NCBI GenBank assembly: GCA_010093605.1
Contig: MU004181.1
Location: 3,006,215 to 3,070,214 of the forward strand
Direction: 5' to 3'
Source of the DNA: Lophium mytilinum
Lineage: Eukaryota; Ascomycota; Dothideomycetes; Mytilinidiales; Mytilinidiaceae
Length of the DNA: 64,000 nt
The notes beneath the pieces are model-generated. The model was not told the DNA's origin and did not search any database. It was given only the letters and a program-made list of their open reading frames with translations. The translations under genes were made by a program, and so were the position numbers. Of the stretch, positions 1 to 10,739 are shown one piece after another. Positions within the stretch are counted from its first letter, which is position 1. Each line of letters opens with the position of its first letter.

Positions 1-1251
1 TCTAGTCCGCGGGTTGATCTTAGCTCGGCCATCGCTGACCACACACACGACAATTTTCTTCCATGCATCTTTGCCCCATGTTTTGCTATTTGTCCTAGAG
101 TTCATATATTCAATGTTCTTGATGACTCCGGACATTGTCCGCGCGAATAACTCGTCCTCTTCGTTGTACATGGTGATGACGATGAATAGCTCCGTATGTC
201 TTGGCTTGGCGAACAGCTTCTGCCTCAGAGTGAAACGCTCTTCGAAGAAGTGCGCCGGATCGCAGGTTGCGGCAGAATATCGCATGTGCGTAAATTCGTC
301 GCGCTCTGGCGGTGCGGCATGGTTGACTTGATTGAGTAGCCTTGGAGGAATCGGGCAATCTAGCACTAGGTTGCCTTTGAACAGCTGCACTTCCTTCACG
401 GTTTTCCATCTCTTCAATGGCGTAGGACTCGGTGCCGGGGCCGGCTCGTCGTGGTATTCTTCGCCGTGTGGGCTCAAGCCGCCTGGACTTGTAGGTGAGT
501 GTGGATCTGGCCCATACGGGTTCTCAGGCTGCAACATCGGCCTGTCGTCTGCATCATCTTGCCAGTAGTGTTGGTCTGGGACTCCAGGGTGAGGATCATA
601 GCCCTGGTTGAAGTATGCGTCTTGGTGATCTTGGGGGGATATCGCGTATTCTCCGCCTTGGGGATGAGGGTTGTATGGGCCAGGGGAGTAGCGATGGTCG
701 GTTTCGTAGACTTCGTTATGGCCATATGAGGTGTTTATGTTTTCAACTGAGTACTGTGCCCAAATGTCAGCCCAGGCTCCGCCGCGTTCTGCTCCATTTC
801 CCACTCACAGTAGGCTGTGCCTGTAGTCTGTCTCCTGGAGTGCCCGGTCCTGGCCCTGGGCCCATGGGGATTTCTAGAGGCGCGCCTGGAGAGGTTGAGG
901 GGAGGTATGGCCTGTCATCGAGCTGATAGCCCTGAAGGGGATGGCCTGGCGACGGCGAGCGCCCTGTTCTTCGAGGATCCATTCCGGCGTCGTAGTGTTC
1001 GCTTTCTTCGCCTTGGGACCCTATGAAAGTTGAGTGTCAGTTGGGTGAATTCACTCGGCGCAACAAATTGCGACAACTATGGGGCACGGAATCGTAGGAG
1101 CCGGCCTCCACAACTTCTGTGGTCATTCAAGGAGCTGGGGCCGTATGTAGCACCGCCGACGTGGATCTGGGGCAATGCAATAGACAAAGGGCCATAGCCC
1201 CCTCCAAGACAAGAGAAGCCTTCACTCACCAAGTCTGTTGTAGCGGGACAT
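1..1251 (-). CDS. Chitin synthase, class I/II type (partial, 5' half)
   Basis: Family 2 glycosyltransferase that polymerises UDP-GlcNAc into chitin at the plasma membrane. Three exons read on the minus strand: 1251-1230, 1020-809 and 753-1, giving 329 residues that run off the left edge. The short first exon encodes MSRYNRLG, then a proline/glycine-rich disordered N-terminus, then the conserved start of the catalytic region: [45 protein letters not shown] and [18 protein letters not shown]. The RYSAATCDP and [12 protein letters not shown] forms fit class I/II enzymes rather than class III. Introns at 1229-1021 and 808-754 keep phase. The catalytic core (EDR, QRRRW) and the membrane segments lie outside the window. 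The exact class cannot be settled from this half. Confidence 0.93.
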
Positions 1252-2672
1252 TGCAACTGTCTGGCGGCCTCTGTGAGCTGGCCCTGACTGGCTGATCCCC
1301 GGAAATGATCGCGTAGGCAAGGAAACGCGAGTGAAGGCTGTGGAATGCGCCGAGGGGTCGTGCTGCGGATCGGCAGAGTCGTTTCAAGTGTGTTTTGGCC
1401 GCGTGTTTACGCTGGCGCAGTGGCAACGGGCAACGAGAGACCAACAATACAGAGCCTACAGCCACGGGATGAATGGATGAGGAGAAAGATGCAACGAGGG
1501 TGGATGGAAATGCAGTAAATAGCGTCCGGTCAGCTGTGTCTCAGCCGCGCTAGGAACGGTGTAGTGAGCCTTGGGAGATCGCAGGCAAGTCGGGGGGGTC
1601 TCAGCATCTTCAGCCACGCCGCCACGACAACCCTCGCAGCCACTACCCGGTCAAGCATCTTCCAAGTTTATATCTAAATTAGGAAACGTGACAAAGACGC
1701 GCGCTTTCTTGGAGAAGCTGCGGCTGCATGGCGATGTGGTTGCCCTTTCTCACATCTCTTGGCTTTCTGAAAACGACTATATATGCGTCGAGAGGTTTTT
1801 GTCCACTGTTGTTCGACTATCATTCTAGACTTGGCTCCCACGCTCCCTGGCTCTCAGCCGTTCAGCTCTAAGCCTCAGCCCAGCTTCTAGGAGTTACAAG
1901 CGACAAGCGCGATGCCTTATCCTGAAAGCTAGAAAGCAGTAGGCATAGCGTAGCTACCGGGTACCGTTCAGTCTCACCCGAAAGTTCCGGAATTAGGGCT
2001 GGGCAGTCGCAAACTCCTTCTACCTAGTTGAAATGAGCGGTCAGTGCGTACTCTAGAAGAGGAAGAAGGTACCCAGTATCCTATGAAGTTTCAACCTTAT
2101 AGGAAAGTTATTGAAGAAGTGTACTTATATCTCTGAATCTTGCTATGAAAAAGTGATCACCCCTGAGCCTGAAAACTTTCAATACTTGTGTCAAGATGTT
2201 GAACCTGCTTTGAAACCGCAGCTTGACCTACATAGGTAGTCATGGCCATCGATATATTGCTAACTGTCTACGCTTGAATGATTCGACACTGAAGAGCTAT
2301 TAAAATCGCTACTAATGCTGTTCAAGCTCCGCCCACGGAGCAAGCCAGCCCGAGCACCATACTCCTTAGAAAGATCAGAACTCTTCACGAATGATGTCGT
2401 TGTCAGAGGACTGGAGTAGGAAGTCACGTGCAGCCTCTCAACACCGAGCAAGCTGCAGCCACAATCCACTTCACAGTACTCAGAAGAGTTGAGATATAAT
2501 TCTGTCATATTTGAACCATCTTCGTAGCATTTCAATCAACCATAACCGCTCGTAGATATGATAATGCATTGAAAGAACTACAGGCTCACTCTATTGGCCA
2601 TATCTAATTGGAGGTCTGCGGCACCTTTCACCTCACACGTCTGTAGCTCCACTACCCAGATCACCCACGAAC
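1252..2672. other. Intergenic region between chitin synthase and LMW-PTP
   Basis: Upstream of both divergent genes. Short open frames here (for example around 1571-1828 and 2260-2535) have no recognisable domain and atypical composition. No RNA gene, repeat or mobile element was recognised. It probably holds the promoters of both neighbours. Confidence 0.5.
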
Positions 2673-3339
2673 ATGACTGCAGGAGAATCAGCCGCATCAA
2701 GTGCCATGCCAGGAGAGGCTGTCAACAAGCCATCTGGCTCAATGCAGCCCGTCTCGGTCCTATTCGTCTGCTTGGGCAATATCTGTAAGATCAACCTCGA
2801 TACCATTCAGGCAGAGGCTGACACCCTCAGGTCGCTCACCCATGGCCGAGGGCGTCTTCCAGCACATCGCCAAACCCAAACACGCCCCCCACCACCCTCT
2901 CATCAACCAAATCGACAGCTGCGGTACAGGAGCCTACCACATCGGCGACGGGCCAGACTCCCGCACCATGTCGACCCTCGCCGACAACGGCATCAAATCC
3001 TACAAGCACAGAGCCCGAAAATTCAGCACCACCGACTTCACTACCTTCGACTATATCATGGCCATGGACGACGATAACGCGGACCACCTGGTACGTCTAC
3101 GGAAGCGGTTGCTGAAGCAGAATAACCTGGAGGACCATGAGTTAGGGCGAGTCATGCTCTTTGGGGAGTTTGGAGGGCGGAAAGGCGAGGAGATTGCGGA
3201 TCCTTATTATGGAGCGCGGAACGGATTTGAGATTGCATATGAGCAGGTCGTGCGAATGACCAATGGCTTTCTCAAGACGCTCGAGAAGGAAGCTGCTGCG
3301 GCGGACACGGCGGCTAGTGGAGAGAAGAGCGGGCTGTGA
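2673..3339 (+). CDS. Low-molecular-weight protein tyrosine phosphatase
   Basis: Cytosolic cysteine-based phosphatase acting on phosphotyrosine proteins (family of yeast LTP1 and S. pombe stp1). Two exons, 2673-2784 and 2831-3339, give 206 residues. The intron falls inside the active-site loop: joining restores VCLGNICRSPMAEG, i.e. C33-X5-R39-S, the LMW-PTP signature. The C-terminal acid loop DPYYG supplies the general-acid aspartate. Unspliced, the frame breaks directly after CLGNIC, so the intron is well supported. The family is usually about 155-165 residues; the extra length is an N-terminal extension of about 25 residues and an alanine-rich tail. An internal start (M12 or M24) would bring it nearer the usual size. 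Confidence 0.95.
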
Positions 3340-4673
3340 GAGACAGTCTGCGTGTTCTCGAAATTCTAACGATACCAGCTGGCTTGGTCAGAACCAACGG
3401 GCCAGTTGCATGATTGATGATACCCCCCATTAGATAGCAGGGACCTTCGTGTCACGAATCGATGCACAAGATGCCTAGTGGATTTTACAATATAAAAGAT
3501 AATTGTAACGGAATAGCATAGGCATTGCTATTGCGAGGCGTTTGTGGAAGATGATCAAGCAGTCCATGCACCAAAAAATAATCTAAAGCAGAACTAGATT
3601 CGCAAAGCTCCCTGAACTTTCCAAAGAGAGCCAGCCTAATCAGCACCGTTCAGTGTCCCAGTCTTCCTTCCATATTCCGGTAAACCTTCTCTATCAAACA
3701 AATCAGCACATCAGATTCCATTTTCGAGAACCTCCACATCACGTACCTTTCCTGCTCTATCTTTCATCGCATTCCATTTTGTAGCAGCTTACTCAAGTCT
3801 TTCTCTTCCCTTCATGCTCATCGACAAAACGAGCTTCTGGTTCAAACTCAGCTATCGGGGTCCATCGCGCCGAAACACCCAACGCGAAAAAGGCCATCAT
3901 GAGAATAGTGGAGGAGCGCATCGTGATATCAGTCTTGCTAAATCTGCTCAATCAAAGGACAGCGATGCGGTAGTCTTGCACGGAGCAGTATAGAATTGAA
4001 GAACGCGAGGGTTTGGGTTGAGGTATGAACAAAATGGAGTACGGATGTGCTTCTATATCTATTGCTCTCATGGTCGAAACGTGGCTCTTAGGATGGCCGC
4101 GTCATGGATTTCGTAGGTGGTGGCTCCATTGCGGCGAGGTAAGTGCCTACAGGATCTCGAAGGGAGCTGGACGTCGGTTTTAGGGTTGTGTCGTGAGCTA
4201 TTGCAACACAATGAATAGACCAGGAACTATCATTTACCAAACACCCCATCAAGCATCATGATCTTAGCTTGAGAATCTATCGATTCACTGTTTATCAACA
4301 ACTGCGCATGCAGTCGCGCAACCTGTGAATACACCTCTTAGCTTCATGTGGAATGGGAGTCGACTACATGTGCACTGCCTCAATCCGCCGCTGTAGGACT
4401 GTAGAGGACACATTTAGGTCACGGATACATCAGATTTGCAAAGTAGGTAAACAAGGGTAGCTTCACTACCTAGTATTTCTCAGTTATGTTATGCTGGTGG
4501 TTAACTACCAGGTCGCATTCAAACACTACAAAATTAGGATATTTCATATGGATTGCATTTAGGTGGCTTCATTTCTACTCAAAAAACCCCACAGGATAGG
4601 ATAAGGATCCATGTCCTTCGTACTCTCTCAAAAATATGAATCCTCCTTGTAGTGATAGGCATCAATCACCCAC
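3340..4673. other. Intergenic region, LMW-PTP to VIT/vWA gene
   Basis: Lies between the 3' ends of two convergent genes (PTP on plus, VIT/vWA on minus), which is long for a convergent spacer. The only thing of note is a possible small secreted-peptide frame on the minus strand at 3793-3921, listed separately. Nothing else recognisable. Confidence 0.4.
3793..3921 (-). CDS. Possible small secreted peptide (42 aa), unproven
   Basis: A minus-strand ATG at 3921 opens a 42-residue frame. It starts MRSSTILMMAFFALGVSA, which looks like a signal peptide (basic n-region, hydrophobic h-region, small residues before a possible cleavage site), followed by a charged tail RWTPIAEFEPEARFVDEHE. The stop codon directly abuts a GTAAGC that would serve as a splice donor. 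Further downstream on the same strand there is a plausible intron (GTACGT near 3746, ATAG near 3691), so the real gene could be longer. I do not recognise a family. It could be chance. Confidence 0.25.
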   Translation of the reverse strand: MRSSTILMMAFFALGVSARWTPIAEFEPEARFVDEHEGKRKT

Positions 4674-7600
4674 TCAGATGATCACGCGACCAGCCGCTTC
4701 AACGACGTCTTCGACCGGCACTGCCCCTAACTCGACCTCTAGCCACCCTTTGGCCTTCTCGACCACCAGCTCCCACGCATCCTTCTCACTAGCTAACTTC
4801 TTCTCAAAGAAGGCCACAGCCAGCGCAGTCGCAACTGTTCTCTGTGAATACATCGTCGCCAGCTTCACCGTGTGCTCCTTGCTGATACCAATCACAGCAA
4901 ACAGTGCATCAGTCCACTCCCAAAACCCTTCGAAGGTCTGCAGTTCCACCAGCGTATCCAGCTTCGGACGCGGTGGACTGCTCGCAGGGTTAAATTCTTG
5001 AACACTCTGAGAACCGAAGAACGCTGGCGCAGCACTAAACGGTTTAAATGAATTGCTGCTGCTGCTGCCGAACAACGATGGTGCAGCACTAGACGGTTTA
5101 TATGACTTGCCGCTGCTGCTGCCGAACAATGATGGTGCAGCACTAGACGGCTTCGGTGTACTGCTGCTGCTGTTACCGAATACGGAGCCGAAAAGAGACG
5201 GCTGCTTCTTTGCCTCTTTGGAGAACATCCTCGAATTGCTGGACAGGCTATCGCTCTTATCGACCAACGAGTCCAGCCGTTCGCCTCGCTGCATCACGCT
5301 GCCTAGATTCTGCGCTAGGAAAACGTTGTCACTTGCCGCCGACTTGCGTTGTTGTGGCGGCGCAGCTCCACATGACGCGAATGATGTCTGTTGAGTTACT
5401 CCGAAAGGTGATGAAGGTGCCGGTGGTGCGGGCGGCGCTCCTGGTGCTCCAAACAACGAGGGAGAGCCTGTTCTAGCGGAACTGGATCGTGCGGAGCCAA
5501 ACAGGCCACCGCCAGGTGCTTGTATAGAGGCAGCCTGGACAGCGCCACCAAAGCGAGAACTAGGTGATGCCATTCTGGCCTTGATCTTGTCCATACCCCC
5601 GAAAAGGGCGGAAGATTCTGGCTGAGGCACCCTATGTGACGATATAGTGCTGGGTACATCAAGCCATTCGACGTTAACCAGAGTGGAGTCGTCAGACGCA
5701 GACTCGTCAGCCTTATTGCTCTCAACGGCGACGAATGAGCACCACTTCCCACCAACTTGATACTGGACGCCAAGTCGAACTGCTTCGCGCTCCACCATGT
5801 CTTCGAAACGACTTTCGTATTTCTTCTTGAGTAGGTTCTGTGCTTCATCCCTGGCTTCTGTAAGCCAGCCGCGATCCTGCTCTAGCTCCGCGATTGCTTT
5901 TTTTGCTGCCAATTGGTGAATGGTTTCCCCTGGAGTGTCGAGAATCTGAACCGGGATCTCGAGTTCCAGCGGACCATGCGCTGAAGTGCCTCGAAGAACC
6001 ACCGACTTAGGTTTCTTTTGGACAGAGCTGGGGCCTAGAAGGAGATACACACTAGTCCGACTGAATGGGAATAAAGGAGGAATGTTTTGGGGTGCTTGAA
6101 GCACACTCGGAGTTGCAATCGTTGGGAGATGGGCATAACGCGCTTCGCCAGATTCGTCAATGGGAGTGGGTTCTTCCTTGTCCAGGTTTACCGACAGATC
6201 GAATAGTGATATGGGCTTTTTCTGTGGGTTGCTATTAGCATTGCTTGATGTTGATTGGGATTCGGAAGCTTGCTGGAGAAAGCTGAAGGTATGAGTAGGG
6301 AATTGCATAGTGGGGAATGAAAACAAATAGGATCCGAAGCCTTGATCTCTTTCAAGGAAATACGGTTTGAGAGGGGTTAAGTTACCGGTTCGTCTTTCGT
6401 TGTCTCCTTCTCTGTTGTCTTGATACTCAAACTATCGATCGCTTTCTCAACAATCTCGAACTCATCGTCGATAGTCGAGCTGTTGTCGTCGACGTATTTC
6501 ACCTCCAAGCTATAGTCGGTAACGTGCGGCGACAGTGCCCCTTTCAACATGCGAACAACCTTGCTGTCAAGCTTCTCGCCTTCGCCCACGGCCTGGGAGA
6601 ATCCATTGCCAGCCCTTGCAATGCCCTCAATGAGTGCATGAGAGACGCCATTCCCAATGCCCAGTGTGAACACACGTATCGGTGCCTTACTTTCGATGAC
6701 CTCCTTGTTAAGGTATGAGAACAGGGTCTCCTGATCCCAAATCTCGCCATCAGTCAGTAGCATCACTTCAAGTGGGATATCTTTGTATCGTAGTTCCAAC
6801 GTGGCCCTGATTGGTGCGAACATTTCGGTGCCGCCATAATCGGCCTGAAACGTTTCGACGTGTTTGATGGCTTCATCAAGACTCGATTGACTGTAAGACT
6901 TGCTCTTCTTCCATAAGAACGAGTGACGAGAACCGAACGAGCAGATGTTGAAGTTTACCCCAAGAGGCAGAGACTTCAGGAAGACTTTCAGGGCGCTGAC
7001 GACAAGCGGAATTTTGCTCCCCGCCATGCTACCGCTTCGATCACAGATGAAAACCACTTCTGGTCTCTCAGGTGGGAGCGAAAACTTCGGGACTAGAGTT
7101 GCCATCAACGCGCGCTGATTAGGGATTGTAGGGTGGGTTTCGAGCACAGCAGTCGGTACTCCGGTGTCTTTCGACACTACTTGTAGAACAAAATCCTTCT
7201 CGAGCTCAGCACTACCAAGACTGAGAGTTGCTGACGCCGAGGTCATTTTCGGTTCAGCTTTCGGGGCAAGAGATGTGTTTCCCATTGTGACAGATATGGG
7301 GTGGCTAGGCGATCGCATTTGCTGAATGAAGGACTTTTCGGGCATCTCGACATCTACAGTGATTTGAATACCTTTGCCTTGAGTGTTATGTGCACTTCTA
7401 GCCAGGTCTCCAGGATAATCGCCGTACCGCGGAGCGATGACAGTGGGGATTGTGAATCGTATCCCATCTACCTCGGCGTCATGCTTGAGCTCACCAAGAT
7501 ACGTGATCTCGGTAACGAGTGAAGCTCCAGGAGGCACATTTCCCACAGTAGTAGTAAAGACATCAGAGGCATCCAGGAGCTGCTCCAGAAGGCCTGCGGT

Positions 7601-7924
7601 CTCTCCTCGAGCGACGGCCTCTTTGTAAACTGCTTTGGCTTTTTCCTTCTCTTTCACCTCGCCTATGATAGTCCTATCTCCTATGCGGCATTGAAAGCCG
7701 ACGACACTGACTCCATCATAAAGCGGGAACGTGAATCTTAGCTCCTTGATACCCTTCGACTGGGATGGATTGACGAAAGTTTGCGTGAGCGTTGTGCGTG
7801 AAGTTGTGGACAAGATTATTGTGTGTGCTTGCAGGTCGACTTGTGGAAGATATTGTAGCTTCACCAGTCCGACGACATGGGGATTTGGGATCACGTAATA
7901 TACTCCGCAAATATGGACCGCCAT
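4674..7924 (-). CDS. VIT and von Willebrand factor A domain protein with FG-rich C-terminal region
   Basis: Two exons (7924-6386 and 6272-4674) joined across a 113-bp intron give about 1045 residues. The N-terminal VIT domain spans roughly residues 30-145. A vWA domain starts near residue 287 with an intact MIDAS: D295-x-S297-x-S299, then GGTEM and LTDGE. The second half contains a lysine-rich helical segment, then a disordered stretch with three 18-residue repeats of the form KPSSAAPSLFGSSS, and a conserved C-terminal block (GFWEWTDALFAVIG to VEKAKGWLEVELG) also seen in PARP4-like and inter-alpha-inhibitor-like proteins. Such fungal proteins are cytoplasmic and uncharacterised. The SLFG repeats look like nucleoporin FG motifs, but this may be simple low-complexity convergence. 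The donor CCG|GTAACT and acceptor CTCCAG preserve phase. Confidence 0.88.
5010..5190 (-). repeat. 54-bp coding minisatellite (SLFG repeats)
   Basis: Within the VIT/vWA gene, a 54-bp unit occurs three times (for example the same CTGCTGCTGCCGAACAA core recurs at about 5060 and 5114). It encodes an 18-residue repeat with SLFG or AFFG. The first two copies are nearly identical at DNA level and the third has diverged. In-frame length variation between strains is expected. Confidence 0.85.
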
Positions 7925-8788
7925 TGTGACTAGGATAGAAGGAGCAGTGGATATAAAAGTGGAAAATAATTTGAATGATCAAAAGAATAGGATATTGGAT
8001 GACAATGCACGGGGGCAATGACTATGGGTTGTAGATAATTCAGTGGGTATTCAGCGAGCAAGGTCAGGATATAGACGAATGTGAAGGCAGCACGATCTTA
8101 ACTTGTAGTGTTGCCTAGTCCTACCTAGCTGCCTGGACGGCGTCGTGCTGAAGTCAGTTAATTTCCTGGAACAGCAAGCTAAGGGGATATGTGGCTGGAA
8201 TACGAAATGATCTCATGTCTCAGGGGACCTTCGGTGGCTCGATAACGTGAGTCAGCGATAAGAGTTGAAGTCTGGCTGATTCTAGGAAGAACACAGCCGC
8301 GATTTGGCGTCTTTGACGGCACGCCTTCGAGGCGCAGTCTGGGGAAAAGCAAGCGCCCGTAGGTATGATTCGATCGATCGCTTGCATACAGCGTGTTCTA
8401 GTTTCAGACCGCCTGAGCTAATACGCGGCAAGGTTCGTGGAATTCAGAAGAGCTCGGATCGCCATATGTAGGAGGTTGTGCTTTGAGGGGTGTGGCTCGC
8501 CGTATTTTGCTACCGCGGACCGTAATAGCTACGCTGCTTCCGTAGGCCATCACGTTGCAGGACACTTTTCTGTGAATAATTGCTTGTAGTACTGCAGGAA
8601 TTGATTTCTAGTATCTTTGAATCCACGTGGCCAAAAACCAAATCAGCAGACAGAAGAGGTGGACAAGAGCGTTTCTTTTGATTCCGTCTTGGCGCCATAA
8701 TCCGCGATAGCTCCCCAGCAGCAGCTTCAGCGGCATCATCGAACATTCGCCATCAACCGCCATCTCCCCAGCAATCCACAACAACACC
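7925..8788. other. Divergent promoter region, VIT/vWA and VMA6
   Basis: The two neighbouring genes point away from each other. No repeat, RNA gene or credible extra gene was seen. A minus-strand frame at 8510-8746 overlaps the VMA6 leader and has no domain. Confidence 0.45.
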
Positions 8789-9989
8789 ATGGAGGGCCTC
8801 TTTTACAACGTCAAGTTCGGCTACATTGAGGGTATTGTACGGGGCTACCGGAATGCCCTACTCACCAGTCAAAACTACGGCAACCTGACGCAATGCGAAA
8901 CCATAGACGGTACGTTCTTTACTGATTCCGCTACAAGCTCAGTCTAATGCTCCCTAGATGTGAAGCTCCAGCTCTCTCCCGCCTATGGGGACTTCCTCTC
9001 TGCTCTCCCGCCGAAACCATCCACCTCCGCGCTGGCGAACAAAACCACCGAGAAGCTCGTCGCCGAGTTTCGTTACGTTCAGGCGAATGCGACAGGATCT
9101 CTCTCCAAGTTCATGGAGTATCTCACGTATGGATACATGATCGACAATGTCGCCCTGCTCATTACTGGAACGCTACACGAGCGGGATACACGCGAGCTGC
9201 TGGAGAGATGCCATCCTCTAGGTTGGTTCGAAACCATGCCCGTGCTCTGCGTGGCCACCAACATCGAGGAGCTCTACAACTCCGTATTGATTGAGACCCC
9301 CCTGGCGCCATACTTCAAGGGATCGCTCAGCCACCAAGACTTGGACGAGCTTAACATCGAGATTATCCGGAACACTCTTTACAAGAACTATCTGGAGGAT
9401 TTCTACAACTGGGTCAACACACACCCCGATCTCGCCGGGACGCCCACGTCAGACGTCATGACAGAAGTACTGGAGTTTGAGGCGGATCGGAGAAGCATCA
9501 ATATCACACTGAACTCCTTCGGCACTGAGTTGTCGAAGGCAGACAGGAAGAAGCTATATCCCAGCTTTGGTAGGTTGCACCCGGAGGGCACACTCATGCT
9601 GTCGAGGGCAGATGACGTCGAGGGTGTGCGTATCGCCGTAGAGTCTGTAGCGGACTACAAGAGCTTCTTCGACCAAACCGGCCTGAGCCAAGGTGGGCAG
9701 TCTGGAGTTGGCAACATGGCTGGCGGGGTTGGTGGAGAGTCGAGGAGCTTGGAGGATCTGTTCTACCAGAAAGAAATGGAGATCTCCAAGCTTGCTTTCA
9801 CCCGTCAGTTTACGCACGCTGTGGTGTACGCATGGGTGAAATTACGGGAACAGGTATGTTCAAATAAAGCTGCGTTGCCTAAGCTCGGTTCACTGACGAA
9901 TTCAGGAAATCCGTAATATCACTTGGATAGCAGAATGCATTGCACAGAACCAGAAGGAGAGGATCGGGAACTACATCAGTGTGTTCTGA
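8789..9989 (+). CDS. VMA6: V-type H+-ATPase V0 subunit d (Vma6)
   Basis: Non-integral subunit d of the V0 sector, which couples the V1 rotor to the proteolipid ring of the vacuolar proton pump. Three exons, 8789-8909, 8958-9853 and 9906-9989, give 366 residues, typical for the family. The start [20 protein letters not shown] is the conserved N-terminus. Diagnostic stretches include [46 protein letters not shown] and the C-terminal [20 protein letters not shown]. Both introns are short GT-AG and restore the conserved sequence across each joint (CETID/DVKLQ and [12 protein letters not shown]). Confidence 0.97.
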
Positions 9990-10739
9990 GATGGTTTGCC
10001 TGTACTTCTAATGTTTCCTTGTATTACAATAGCTTCTCTATTTTGCTCGGAGTTCAAGGTCATGGCCTGTATATACCTCCAATGAAGGCTTTGAATGTGC
10101 CTACCTAGTCTACGACGTTGGTAAACTGTCTGCATAGCTCTGCTAAGGAACGAATTATGCACGTGCAAGAACACGGCCATAAGCTGGATCTACGACCTCG
10201 ACGTTGACCCACGTGTACTAGTCTGCGTAGTCTGAAAGAGACAACACTTGTAGTTGCGAAATTCAGATGCACACAAAGGGAAGCTGCAGAGCGGGGCTGA
10301 AACTTCATGTCCCATCCTGCTTTGGTGCAAGCCGTCTCGAGTCTCTCGCACTGCGCTGTGAGTCATCTGCAGTTTCCCGTCCGGTGTGTATCTTAGTGAC
10401 TCTGACTGCGGTGCAAGTCTTCGCAGTGGTTGATGCCTTGGGTGCGGCGATCGGAAGCACTTCGTACCCCTCCACCGTCCTCGTCATTCTCCGTCCCCCC
10501 CACACTTACACGTCAAAATCCAGCTGCCCTTGTGCCCTGCGGTCTCTTGGGTTCATTCCCCTTCTGTCACTCTCTAGGGCTTTTTTTTCTCTTCTACGCC
10601 TCCTGTTCCACACCTTTCTCGCGTCTTCCCGCGCCGGGCGACTCAAACCCGCACACAATCACCGAGCGCCACCAAACACCCTCCACTTCTTCCAATCGAA
10701 AGTAAACCACCCCAAACCTCATCCTCCACCTCGCCCACA
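9990..10739. other. Intergenic: VMA6 3' end and eIF5B promoter/leader
   Basis: Contains pyrimidine-rich DNA from about 10480 to 10735 directly before the eIF5B start, typical of the leader or promoter of a highly expressed fungal gene. No gene recognised. Confidence 0.45.
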
